Shown in pieces: positions 41,768 through 50,466 of a stretch of DNA of 64,000 bases; position 1 is the stretch's first letter; each line of letters opens with the position of its first letter. The notes under the pieces were generated by a model. It had not been told where the DNA came from, did not search any database, and saw only the letters and a list, made by a program, of their open reading frames with translations. The position numbers were made by a program, and so were the translations under genes. The stretch is taken from the NCBI RefSeq assembly GCF_016458235.1, contig NZ_JAEMHK010000007.1, forward strand, positions 1 to 64,000, given 5' to 3'. This DNA is from Geomonas propionica (lineage in GTDB: Bacteria > Desulfobacterota > Desulfuromonadia > Geobacterales > Geobacteraceae).

Positions 41768-43399
41768 ATGAAAACGATCAGAGATCTTAAAGTAGGGGTC
41801 AAGCTGGCAGCAGGGTTCGCCTGCGTGGCCATCATAGCCGCAGTGATCGGGTACATCGGTATCAAGGTCACCAACGACCTCAACCGGGAAGGGAAAAGGA
41901 CCTACGAGACGGTGACGGTTCCCCTGGGTGAGCTGGCCGGGATGTCGGTCTCCTTCCAGAGGGTGCGCATCAACTTGCGGGACGCGGTGGAGGCGACCGA
42001 CCCGACGCAGCGCCAGCGTTACGTGGACACGGTCACGACGCTGCGGCAGAACATCTCCGAGCGCACCGCTCGGTATGAGAAAACCGTCACCAGCGACGAG
42101 GAGCGCGGCCTGTTCCGTGACTTCGTGCAGGCGAGGTCGGCATACCTGGGCTACGTGGAAAAGATCCTCGCGCTGGAGGGCTCGGGACACGATGCCGAGG
42201 CCAAGGAGCTTCTGCACGGTGCGGGCAAGGACGCGGCCCTCAAACAGCAGGATTTGCTGGACAAGCTGATGGCGCTGAAAGAGCGCCAGGGGAAGGATAC
42301 CGCCCGGAACAACGAGGCGGCAGCCGTGTCGGCGGCCAGATCGATTGGTGCTTTCATCGCGCTGGGGCTCATCCTTGCGCTGGTGCTGGGCGTGGTCATC
42401 ACGAGGTTGATCACCCGCCCGCTGGACAAGGCGGTGCAGGTAGCGAACCGGTTGGCCGAAGGGGACCTGACCGTCGAGGTGGTGGTTGATTCCCAGGACG
42501 AGACTGGCCAGCTCCAGCAGGCCATGGGGCACATGGTGCAGAGCCTGCGGGGCCTGGTGTCCCAGACCGTGCAGATTTCCAGCAGCATTGCGTCCGCTTC
42601 GACCCAGTTGCAGGGTACCTCCGCCCAGATCGCCACCGGCGCCGAGGAAGTCGCTTCCCAGACCGGGACCGTGGCCACCGGCAGCGAGGAGATGGCTGCC
42701 ACCAGCGCGGACATCGCCCGCAATTGCGTTCTGGCCGCCGAGGCTTCGCGCCAGTCCACCGACTCCGCCAACCAGGGGGCCAAGGTGGTGCAGGAAACCA
42801 TCGTAGGCATGGAAGAGATCGCCGGCCGCGTGCGCAGGACCTCGAAGACCGTTGAAGCGCTGGGGCACCGTTCCGAAGAGATCGGCGACATCGTCGGGAC
42901 CATCGAGGACATCGCGGACCAGACCAACCTGCTGGCTTTGAACGCCGCCATCGAGGCGGCCCGGGCCGGCGATCAGGGGCGCGGCTTCGCGGTCGTCGCC
43001 GACGAGGTGCGGGCGCTGGCCGAGCGGACCAGCAAGGCGACCAAGGAGATCGGCGCGATGATCAAGGCGATTCAGGGCGAAACCCGCGACGCGGTGCGCG
43101 CCATGGACGAGGGGGTGCAGGAGGCCGAGAAGGGAGCGGCCTCGTCGCAACGCTCCGGCCAGGCGCTGGAAGACATCCTCAGGTGCATCAGCGAGGTTTC
43201 CATGCAGGTGAGCCAGATCGCCACCGCCGCGGAAGAACAGACCGCCACCACCACGGAGGTCACCTCCAACATCCAGCAGATAACGGACGTGGTGCAGCAC
43301 ACCGCGCGCGGGGCCGAGGAAACCGCCATGGCCGCCGCCCAGTTGGCCCAGCAGGCAGACGAACTACAGACGCTGGTGGCCCGCTTCAGGGTAGCCTAG
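41768..43399 (+). CDS. Methyl-accepting chemotaxis protein
   Basis: A 543-residue receptor: TM1 at about 13-33 ([19 protein letters not shown]), a periplasmic four-helix-type sensor to about 185, TM2 at 195-215, HAMP, and a signalling domain with the tip [22 protein letters not shown] near residue 385. The C-terminus is [12 protein letters not shown], with no CheR pentapeptide. GGGAG lies before ATG 41768. First gene behind the second sigma-54 promoter; a hybrid kinase follows after 139 bases. Confidence 0.92.
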   Translation: MKTIRDLKVGVKLAAGFACVAIIAAVIGYIGIKVTNDLNREGKRTYETVTVPLGELAGMSVSFQRVRINLRDAVEATDPTQRQRYVDTVTTLRQNISERTARYEKTVTSDEERGLFRDFVQARSAYLGYVEKILALEGSGHDAEAKELLHGAGKDAALKQQDLLDKLMALKERQGKDTARNNEAAAVSAARSIGAFIALGLILALVLGVVITRLITRPLDKAVQVANRLAEGDLTVEVVVDSQDETGQLQQAMGHMVQSLRGLVSQTVQISSSIASASTQLQGTSAQIATGAEEVASQTGTVATGSEEMAATSADIARNCVLAAEASRQSTDSANQGAKVVQETIVGMEEIAGRVRRTSKTVEALGHRSEEIGDIVGTIEDIADQTNLLALNAAIEAARAGDQGRGFAVVADEVRALAERTSKATKEIGAMIKAIQGETRDAVRAMDEGVQEAEKGAASSQRSGQALEDILRCISEVSMQVSQIATAAEEQTATTTEVTSNIQQITDVVQHTARGAEETAMAAAQLAQQADELQTLVARFRVA

Positions 43400-43538
43400 C
43401 CCGGCGCTGCGGCTGGACGGAAAGCGGGACCGCGACATTGCACTCAAGGATGACGCGGTTCCCCCCGATGAATGAAATACGTCCCCAGGGTCGGAGCGTT
43501 TTCGGCCGAGACTGGTTCAAACATACAGAGGTGGCGTC

Positions 43539-46184
43539 ATGAACGCGGAACGCAGCCTGAAAATAACCATCACGAGCACGCTGGCCCTGGTGATCCTGCA
43601 GGGGGGACTCACCTGCCTGATCCTGGAAAACATGCGCGGAGGGGCCGGCGGCGGTCTCGACCTCAGGCAGTCCGCACTGCTGCTCATCGCCGTCGCCTGC
43701 ACCGTTTTCGGCTGGTTCCTCGCCTGGCACTACACGGCCCGGCGCGATGACCCCGGCGCCGAGGAGGGTGGGCCGCACGCCGCGCTGCTGCTGCAGTCGG
43801 TCGAGGAGGGGGTGGTTTCGGTGGACGGCGCCGGCTACGTCACCTTCGCCAACCAGGCGGCACACGAACTGCTGGGGTACCGGGAGGGGGAACTGGCGGG
43901 GCGGGACCTGCGCGAGGTGATGCACCACGGCCGGACCCTCGACTGCACCAGTTGCGGCAAGCAAAGTTGCCTGTTGCACCCGGCCTTTATCGGCGGCCGG
44001 CGGCAGCGCTCGCGCAACGAACTGCTCTGGCGCAACAACGGCAGCTCCTTCAGCGCTGATTTCAGCTGCAGCGCGCTCGCGGGCGGCAGCCGCCCCGGCG
44101 CCGTACTCACCTTCCGGGACGTCAGCGCGCGGCGCGAGGTCGAGGAGCGGTTGCGCCTGCAGGGGGCGGCACTTGAGGCGGCGATGAACGGCATCATCAT
44201 CGCCAACCGGCAGGAGAGGATCATCTGGGTCAACCAGGCGCTGTGCCGGATCCTCGGGTGCACCCCGGAGCAGTTACTGGGGAAGGACCCGCAATCGCTG
44301 TTCAGCTCGGAGCGCGACCCGGAACTGTTGGCCGAGCTTGCCGAGAGCCTCGAGGCGAGGCGCCCCTGGCAGGGGGAACTGGTAGGGCACCGCGGCGACG
44401 GGACGGCGCTGGACCAGGAGGTGACGGTCGCCCCGGTCCTGGACGAGACGGGAGGAGTGGGCAATTTTGTCTGGATCTTGCTCGACATCTCGCGGCGCAA
44501 ACGCAGCGAGGCGGCGCTCCAGGAAAGTACCCGCCTGCAGGAGGAGGCCAACCGGCAGTTGGTCAGGACGGTGCAGCGCGCCAACGAACTGGCGGTTAAG
44601 TCCGCCCGCGCCTCAGCCGCGAAGAGCGAGTTTCTCGCCAACATGAGCCACGAGATCCGCACCCCCATGAACGCAATCGTCGGGGCGGGGCATCTGCTGC
44701 GGGAGACCGAACTCTCGCCGCGGCAGGGTGAGTACCTGCAGACGCTGATGGTGTCCGCCGACCTCCTGTTGGGGATCATCAACGACGTACTGGACTTCTC
44801 CAAGATCGAGGCGGGCAAGCTCATGATCGGGCAGGTCACTTTCGCGGTGCGGGCCGTGGTGGATGAACTGCTGGCGGTCTACGCGCACAGGGCGCGCCAG
44901 CAGGGAATCGATCTGCACGTCGAGCTGGACTCGCAGATTCCGGATCTGATCACCGGCGACCCGATGCGCCTGGCGCAGATCCTCAACAACCTGTTGAGCA
45001 ACGCACTTAAGTTCACCCGCCACGGCAGCGTCCAGCTCGCGGTAAAACTGGCGCGCAAGGATGCGGGGTCGGCCGAACTGATCTTCGCGGTGCGCGACTC
45101 CGGTATCGGCATCCTGGCGGAGGACCAAGCCCAGTTGTTCCAGGCCTTCACCCAGTTGGACGGCTCGATCACCCGCAGCCACAGCGGCACCGGGCTCGGG
45201 CTCGCCATCTGCAAGCGCCTGACCACCATGATGAAGGGCGAGATCTGGTGCGAGAGCATCCCGGGGCTTGGGAGCACCTTCTCGTTCTGGCTTCCCTTCG
45301 GCATCGCCGCCGCCGACAGCAGGGTCGAGCGGAAAAAAGAGGCGGGCTTCACCCCGTTCCGGCAGCAGCGGGTTCTGCTGGTCGAGGACAATCCCTTCAA
45401 CCAGAAGGTGGCGCTCGCGCTCTTAGAGCGGGGTGGGCTGCAGGTGACAGTCGCCGGCAACGGCGCCGAGGCGGTGGAGCTGGTGCGGGCGAAAGAGTTC
45501 GACCTGGTGCTGATGGATGTCCGGATGCCGGGCATGGACGGGCTCACCGCGACGCGGGAGATCCGGGCGCTGGGCAAGCCGGGGACGGAGTCCCTTCCCA
45601 TCCTGGCGGTCTCGGCCAACGCCATGGACCAGGATGTGGCGGCGAGCCTCGAGGCCGGCATGGACGGGCACATCGCCAAGCCCTTCACGCCGGACTCCCT
45701 CTACGGCGCCATCGCGGCGTGGCTTAACGGCCCGGGGAGCGCGGCGGCGGGGGGACGGGAACAGGTCGAGGAGCGGCCTCAGGTGGCGAAGGTCGATTTC
45801 GAGACCGGCGTGCGGCAGACCGGCGGGGACCGCAAGCTCTACCGCGACCTCTTGAGGCAGTTCGAGCGCGAGTACCAGGACCAGGGGGGCGAGGTCGAAC
45901 GGGAACTCCGGGCCGGCAACAGGGAGGAGGCCTCGCGCCTCGCCCATTCGGTGAAGGGGATCGCCGGGGTGCTGGCCGCGCTGCCTCTGCACGGGGCCGC
46001 CCAGCGGCTGGAAACCGCCCTGAAAGGGGAGGGGGATGTGACGGCAGTGCTATCCGATTTCCGGGAGGAGCTGAAAGCGACCATCGCCTGCCTGCAGGCC
46101 GAAGGGTGGCAGAACCTTACCAGCAGCAACCCGCGCCAGCCCGCGGAGGCGACCGGGAATGGGTCCTCCCGGGCCAACGCCTGA
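43539..46184 (+). CDS. PAS hybrid histidine kinase with receiver and HPt
   Basis: An 881-residue hybrid kinase: two TM segments near 8-30 and 43-65 with little between them, PAS 1 (about 80-200) containing a cysteine cluster DCTSCGKQSC, PAS 2 (210-330), a coiled coil, HisKA with His371 (MSHEIRTPMNA), ATPase (GTGLGLAI), a receiver with phospho-acceptor Asp near 660 (LVLMDVRMPGMDG) and an HPt domain with His near 804 (LAHSVKGIAGVL). All relay steps are in one chain. ATG 43539. Its partner regulator is not fixed; the NtrC-type protein of circuit 2 is a candidate. Confidence 0.92.
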   Translation: MNAERSLKITITSTLALVILQGGLTCLILENMRGGAGGGLDLRQSALLLIAVACTVFGWFLAWHYTARRDDPGAEEGGPHAALLLQSVEEGVVSVDGAGYVTFANQAAHELLGYREGELAGRDLREVMHHGRTLDCTSCGKQSCLLHPAFIGGRRQRSRNELLWRNNGSSFSADFSCSALAGGSRPGAVLTFRDVSARREVEERLRLQGAALEAAMNGIIIANRQERIIWVNQALCRILGCTPEQLLGKDPQSLFSSERDPELLAELAESLEARRPWQGELVGHRGDGTALDQEVTVAPVLDETGGVGNFVWILLDISRRKRSEAALQESTRLQEEANRQLVRTVQRANELAVKSARASAAKSEFLANMSHEIRTPMNAIVGAGHLLRETELSPRQGEYLQTLMVSADLLLGIINDVLDFSKIEAGKLMIGQVTFAVRAVVDELLAVYAHRARQQGIDLHVELDSQIPDLITGDPMRLAQILNNLLSNALKFTRHGSVQLAVKLARKDAGSAELIFAVRDSGIGILAEDQAQLFQAFTQLDGSITRSHSGTGLGLAICKRLTTMMKGEIWCESIPGLGSTFSFWLPFGIAAADSRVERKKEAGFTPFRQQRVLLVEDNPFNQKVALALLERGGLQVTVAGNGAEAVELVRAKEFDLVLMDVRMPGMDGLTATREIRALGKPGTESLPILAVSANAMDQDVAASLEAGMDGHIAKPFTPDSLYGAIAAWLNGPGSAAAGGREQVEERPQVAKVDFETGVRQTGGDRKLYRDLLRQFEREYQDQGGEVERELRAGNREEASRLAHSVKGIAGVLAALPLHGAAQRLETALKGEGDVTAVLSDFREELKATIACLQAEGWQNLTSSNPRQPAEATGNGSSRANA

Positions 46185-46227
46185 ACCTCTTTTGCGCGAT
46201 CAACGATCTTCGTGCCCCCTTCCGAAG

Positions 46228-46335
46228 GAGGGGACTGGCTCCGCGAGGTGCCTGTCCCCTTCGGGCGTTGGGAGGTCGGCAGGGCTGAAATGAGCGTCCC
46301 GCTAGGGGGACTGGCACCTGCGGAGCCAGTCCCCT
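46228..46335. repeat. Two GGGACTGGC palindromic repeats
   Basis: Copies at 46228-46260 and 46304-46335 read, in opposite senses, as GGGGACTGGC(T)CCGC...GTGCC(A)GTCCCC hairpins. A third copy is at 58742-58772. The surrounding 46185-46395 holds only such repeats and no gene. Confidence 0.75.
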
Positions 46336-46395
46336 CTGCCTCCCAGTCCCCTCTGCCTCCTTTGCGGGAGTGGGGAGGCCGAGGGGCGAAACGAC

Positions 46396-46433
46396 AAAAG
46401 CGCCTGTTCCAATGAAGGAACAGGCGCTTTATT
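46396..46433. terminator. Bidirectional terminator between hybrid kinase and yceI
   Basis: A perfect 14-pair stem AAAGCGCCTGTTCC / GGAACAGGCGCTTT with a 6-base loop, between two convergent genes. Confidence 0.85.
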
Positions 46434-46464
46434 TGTTTGGTGCTTCAAGCGGTGCTGCCGGCAG

Positions 46465-47058
46465 TTACTTCGCCTTGATCATCTCGATCTCGAGGTTGAT
46501 GTCGACGTCCTCGCCCACTGCCACGCCGCCGGTCTCCAGTGCGGCGTTATAGACCAGGCCGAAGTCCTTACGGTTGATCTTGGTGCTGGCGGTAACGCCG
46601 CTTCTGAAGTTGCCCCACGGGTCCTTGCTCTCCTTGGCCGGACCTTCCACGTTCAATACCACTTCCTTGGTGACGCCGTGCAGGCTCAGGTCGCCGGTAA
46701 CTTTCAGCTTGCCCTTGCCGGCCTTGGCCACCTTCTTCGAGGTGAAGGTCATGGTCGGGTACTTGGCGACGTCGAAGAAGTCGGCGCTTCTGAGGTGCTC
46801 GTCACGCTTGGCGACGTTGGTGTTGACCGAGGCGGTGTCGATGGTGACGTTGACCTTGGACTTGGTGATGTCCTTGTCGTTGATCTCCACGGTCCCCTTG
46901 TGCTTCTCGAAGTTGCCTTTTACGTTGGACACCATGAGGTGACGGACCTTGAAGCCGACGCTGGAGTGGTCGGGGTCGATGTTCCAGGTGGTGGCGGAGG
47001 CGAGTGCGGGGAGGGCCAGGGCTGCTACTGCGGCTATGGTTGCAATGATTCTTTTCAT
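46465..47058 (-). CDS. yceI: YceI family periplasmic protein
   Basis: A 197-residue exported lipid-binding barrel (YceI/lipocalin-like) with signal peptide MKRIIATIAAVAALALPALASA. The conserved text WNIDPDHSSVGFKVRHLMVSNVKG and the later SADFFDVAKYPTMTF, LTGDLSLHGVTKEVVLNV and DFGLVYNAALETGG are all present. The family binds isoprenoids or related lipids; the exact role is not established. GGAGAAAC precedes ATG 47058. A MarR gene lies just upstream on the same strand and may control it. Confidence 0.92.
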   Translation of the reverse strand: MKRIIATIAAVAALALPALASATTWNIDPDHSSVGFKVRHLMVSNVKGNFEKHKGTVEINDKDITKSKVNVTIDTASVNTNVAKRDEHLRSADFFDVAKYPTMTFTSKKVAKAGKGKLKVTGDLSLHGVTKEVVLNVEGPAKESKDPWGNFRSGVTASTKINRKDFGLVYNAALETGGVAVGEDVDINLEIEMIKAK

Positions 47059-47176
47059 GGTGTTTCTCCTTTTCTGATCCTTTTTACGGATTTGGTTTTA
47101 GTCGTTATCTTTTTAGTTGATGTCTTTTGATGTTAAATTATCTGGTCAAAAAAAGTTGCCGGTATCTCTGTGTCCG

Positions 47177-47614
47177 CTATCCCTCCCGTAAGCCTAGTTT
47201 CTTGCAAAGTTTCCCCAGGGTTTCCTGTTCTGCATCGGTCAGCACCCCCATCTCCGCGACGATGGCCGCTTCGACCTCGGCGAAGGTGGTTTCGATCAAG
47301 CCGCGTCCCTTCTCCGTGAGGAGCACGGTGCAGTAGCGGCGGTCCTCCAGGGAGCGCTCGCGCTGGACCAGCCCCTGCTTTTCCAGGTTGTCGATGACCA
47401 GGGTGATGTTGCCGGTACTTTTCAAAATCTTGATCGCCACGTCGCGCTGGCACATGGGGCCCTTGTGCAGCAGGGCTTCCAGCACGCCGAATTGGCTGAT
47501 GGTGAGTCCAGCGTCCGACATTTTGCGCCCCACCCGTGCGGTCACCGATTCGGTGCCGCGCATCAGCTTGGTGTAGGTGTTCAGCGCGAGTTTTGACTTG
47601 GCGTCTTGTCTCAT
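47177..47614 (-). CDS. MarR family transcriptional regulator
   Basis: A 145-residue winged-helix regulator: LTISQFGVLEALLHKGPMCQRDVAIKILKSTGNITLVIDNLEKQGLVQRERSLEDRRYCTVLLTEKG is the classic MarR helix-turn-helix and wing (DRR). It probably controls itself and the yceI gene 118 bases downstream. AGAGGCAG lies before ATG 47614. Confidence 0.92.
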   Translation of the reverse strand: MRQDAKSKLALNTYTKLMRGTESVTARVGRKMSDAGLTISQFGVLEALLHKGPMCQRDVAIKILKSTGNITLVIDNLEKQGLVQRERSLEDRRYCTVLLTEKGRGLIETTFAEVEAAIVAEMGVLTDAEQETLGKLCKKLGLREG

Positions 47615-47641
47615 GATCTGCCTCTTCGTTGAGAACTATCG

Positions 47642-47686
47642 TTTCGATGATTTAAAGTTAAACCCCAAACGATTAAATGTCAAACT
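47642..47686. promoter_or_regulatory. Candidate MarR operator region
   Basis: AT-rich sequence with related half-sites (ATGATTTAAAGTTAAAC and AAACGATTAAATGTCAAAC) about 30-70 bases upstream of the MarR gene; a similar TTGATGTTAAATTATC text occurs before yceI (about 47127-47142). It suggests a shared operator but is not a clean palindrome. Confidence 0.4.
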
Positions 47687-47821
47687 ATTTTTTTAGGTGG
47701 GTGTGAAAAAGATGCAAGTTGTTGGAATTTAGATTTTGCGACAAGGGAGAGTCTCGGAAAATGGTTTGTCAGGGATTTCGCCAGACCCTATCTGCCGCTC
47801 ACGAAGCGCAGCAGGAGAACC

Positions 47822-47852
47822 GGCGTCCTCCCCTTTGCGAAGGAGGGGACGC
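47822..47852. repeat. Palindromic intergenic repeat
   Basis: GCGTCCTCCCCTT / AAGGAGGGGACGC with a short loop. It lies in a 530-base stretch (47615-48148) without genes apart from the MarR promoter region. Confidence 0.7.
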
Positions 47853-48026
47853 TTGTGCATGTGCAACGCTTATTGGCAACATGCTCGACGCTCCCCGGGC
47901 TCGTACTGGGCGCGGGTTGCCATCTCCCCTTTTTAATGGAAAATTACGCGGTGGTGTGTTAACCCAAAACTGCCAGATGCCATGATTGTTTTGAAGGCAG
48001 GAAAACAAGGGAAAAAACAAACTGTA

Positions 48027-48105
48027 TTAACGCAAAGACGCGAGGACGCTAAGAAAAGACTTTGTGGAAAGGGCTTTTCCTTGCGCCTTTGCGGCTTTGC
48101 GTTAA
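48027..48105. repeat. TTAACGCAAAG inverted repeat
   Basis: TTAACGCAAAG at 48027-48037 and its exact inverse at 48095-48105 enclose text rich in GGACGC and CTTGCGCC. Same family as 12881-13074. Confidence 0.8.
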
Positions 48106-48148
48106 TAACCTGCCTTTGATTTGCTGTGTGGTTCTACGGAGGTGCCGA

Positions 48149-49462
48149 ATGAAACGGCTGTTCCTGTTGCTGCTGATACTGGTGGTGTTGCCGCTGTGCC
48201 TGAAGGCGCAGGAGCCGCAGGTGGGACTCGTTTCCCTGCGCGGCCCCATCAATCCCGTCACCGCGTCCTTCCTGAAGGAGAACCTGGACGCGGCGGGGAA
48301 ACGCGGCGATCGGCTCGTGCTGGTGGAACTGGATACCCCCGGAGGGCTCGATACGGCCATGCGCGAGGCGGTCCAGGCCATCTTCGCGGCGCCGGTCCCG
48401 GTTGCGGTCTACGTCGCCCCTGCCGGAGCGCGCGCGGCCTCCGCAGGGGCGGTCATCGGCCTCTCCGCCGACATCCTGGCCATGGCCCCCGGCACCAATA
48501 TCGGCGCGGCCCACCCGGTCGGCTTGGGAGGCAAACCCGACCCGGTCATGGAGGCCAAGCTGGTCAACGACGCCGAGGCCTATGTCGCGGGAATCGCGGC
48601 CAAGCGCGGCCGCAACGTGGAACTGGCCCGAAGCATGGTGCGCCAGAGCATATCGCTCACCGCCGAAGACGCCCTGAAGCAGCGGGTGATCGACCTGGTG
48701 GCTCCCACCCGCCAGGAACTGCTGTCGAGCCTGGAAGGGCGGCGGGTGCAGCGGGGCGGGACCGAGGTGGTGCTGCATCTGGCCGGCGCGCGCGTGGTCA
48801 GTCACGAGATGGGGACCCGCGACAGTATCCTGAACGCGGTCAGTAACCCGGATGTCGCCTACATGCTCATGCTGCTCGGTATCGCCGGGATCTTTTTCGA
48901 GCTCGCCCACCCGGGTGTGATCCTCCCTGGGGTGATCGGCGGCATCTCGCTGCTGCTCTCCTTTTTCGCGCTGCAGACCCTACCCGTCAACTACGCCGGC
49001 ATCGGGCTGATCCTTTTGGGCATCATCCTGTTCATCGCCGAGATCAAGGTGGTTTCCTACGGCATGCTCGCGGTCGGGGGCGTGGTGGCCATGGTGCTCG
49101 GGTCGCTGATGCTCTTCCCGTCGCCCGAGCCGTACCTGCGCCTGTCCTGGGAGGTGCTGGCGGGAACGGTAGGGGTGACGGCGCTCTTCTTCGGTGTGGT
49201 GGTGGTCAAGGTGATCCAGGCACACCGGGAGAAACCGATCACCGGCGTGGAGGGGATGATCGGGTCTGTTGGTGTGGCCGATAGCGACCTCGCGCCGGAG
49301 GGGAAGGTGCTGCTGAGGGGTGAGTACTGGAACGCGATCGGCGAGGAGCCGGTGCGCCAAGGTGAAAAGGTACAGGTGGTCGCCGTAACCGGGCTCATGC
49401 TTACCGTGCGCAAGGCGGGAGCGAAAGGGGAAGGCAGGACGGAGCATGACAGGATCGGGTAA
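48149..49462 (+). CDS. NfeD-type membrane serine protease
   Basis: A 437-residue long-form NfeD protein: signal/TM segment, a ClpP/SppA-like serine protease domain (about 25-230) with nucleophile Ser in RAASAGAVIGL and the general-base Lys in the AAKRGRN segment, then four to five TM helices (about 245-370) and a C-terminal OB-fold NfeD domain (MIGSVGVADSDLAPEGKVLLRGEYWNAI). Relatives work in membrane-protein quality control with a slipin/stomatin partner; no such gene follows here. ATG 48149 follows GGAGGT. The next gene overlaps its end by 17 bases. Confidence 0.88.
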   Translation: MKRLFLLLLILVVLPLCLKAQEPQVGLVSLRGPINPVTASFLKENLDAAGKRGDRLVLVELDTPGGLDTAMREAVQAIFAAPVPVAVYVAPAGARAASAGAVIGLSADILAMAPGTNIGAAHPVGLGGKPDPVMEAKLVNDAEAYVAGIAAKRGRNVELARSMVRQSISLTAEDALKQRVIDLVAPTRQELLSSLEGRRVQRGGTEVVLHLAGARVVSHEMGTRDSILNAVSNPDVAYMLMLLGIAGIFFELAHPGVILPGVIGGISLLLSFFALQTLPVNYAGIGLILLGIILFIAEIKVVSYGMLAVGGVVAMVLGSLMLFPSPEPYLRLSWEVLAGTVGVTALFFGVVVVKVIQAHREKPITGVEGMIGSVGVADSDLAPEGKVLLRGEYWNAIGEEPVRQGEKVQVVAVTGLMLTVRKAGAKGEGRTEHDRIG

Positions 49463-49745
49463 AAAGGGTAAGGAGTCGGGGGACCTGCGGCTGGGGGATA
49501 GGCTGTTGGGGCTTCCCTGTCTGCAGCGCCAGCGCGCCAACCTGACTGCGGGGGTACGGGAGGAACGGTTGCCGGCCGGGGTAGAGTGCCCGGTGTGCGG
49601 TATCGAAGTCCCGGAATTGGTGCACCGGACTCAGGGGGCGGACGATGCGGGGCTTTTGGAGCGGGTGCAGGAGAGGTTGCCCGGGTGGCAGCCCGAGGAG
49701 GGCCTGTGCCGGCCCTGCCTCGAGCGTTTCAGTCATTCCCGGTAA
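49446..49745 (+). CDS. Small zinc-ribbon-like protein
   Basis: A 99-residue protein with a CPVC near residue 48 and CRPC near 88, likely binding one zinc ion. It contains many Arg and Glu residues and no TM segment. ATG 49446 overlaps the NfeD stop by 17 bases, so the two are translated together. The family is unknown to me. Confidence 0.6.
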   Translation: MTGSGKKGKESGDLRLGDRLLGLPCLQRQRANLTAGVREERLPAGVECPVCGIEVPELVHRTQGADDAGLLERVQERLPGWQPEEGLCRPCLERFSHSR

Positions 49746-49748
49746 GCG

Positions 49749-50243
49749 CTAGTAGTGCTTCGGGATGGGTAGGCACCCTTCTTCGTTGAGGGCGGTCAGG
49801 TAGGCGCCGCGCAGGGCGATGAAAGCCTGGGTGAGCCGGTCGATAAGGGTGTTGTGGTTGCACCCGATCAGTTCCAGGAGCCCGTTCTGCTTGTTGGAGA
49901 TCAGCCTCTCGATGTGCGCCGCCCTGCGGTTGATGTCCACGTGGGTGTGCCCCTGGGCATGGCTGATCAGGCTCAGCATTGCGTCGGTCACGAAGACGTC
50001 GATGGAGTAGACGGCCGCCACCTGCGGGTGTTCTTTGAGTTGAAATACCACGCGGATTTCCGGGTGCGGGAACTCGATGCCGGGCAGGTGCTCGGGGCCC
50101 ATGTAATAGGACGCCGCCACCGGCAGCACTTCGATGTAGCAGTTGAGCAGGGTGGACTCGATATCGATGGGGGTCTGCACCGGAAGTTTCAGTGCGGCCC
50201 GGGAGAACTGTTCGCCATGTTCGAGATAGAGAGATAGCCGCAT
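49749..50243 (-). CDS. Conserved hypothetical protein
   Basis: A 164-residue soluble protein without recognised domain. Visible text: IESTLLNCYIEVLPVAASYYMGPEHLPGIEFPHPEIRVVFQLKEHPQ, VTDAMLSLISHAQGHTHVDINRRAAHIERLI, and a C-terminal GCNHNTLIDRLTQAFIALRGAYL. AGGTGA at 50246-50252 supports ATG 50243 over the longer frame from 50327. It is convergent with the zinc-ribbon gene (3 bases apart). Confidence 0.65.
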   Translation of the reverse strand: MRLSLYLEHGEQFSRAALKLPVQTPIDIESTLLNCYIEVLPVAASYYMGPEHLPGIEFPHPEIRVVFQLKEHPQVAAVYSIDVFVTDAMLSLISHAQGHTHVDINRRAAHIERLISNKQNGLLELIGCNHNTLIDRLTQAFIALRGAYLTALNEEGCLPIPKHY

Positions 50244-50466
50244 GTCATCACCTATAGTAGATCTTGCCAGAGAGGGAATACTTCTGTTGTCACGATAAAA
50301 ATAATACCGGCCCACGCCAAAAAGCAAGTGGGGGCATGCAATTATGTTTGGGGGGCTGTCTGGTCCCGGCCTCTCCGTGGCGGCTGATCGCGGTTGACAT
50401 AACCCGCCGGTCTATGCCATTAATTTCCCATTGTCCTCTATCCCGCAAATCCCCTGCTAAGGTGTC

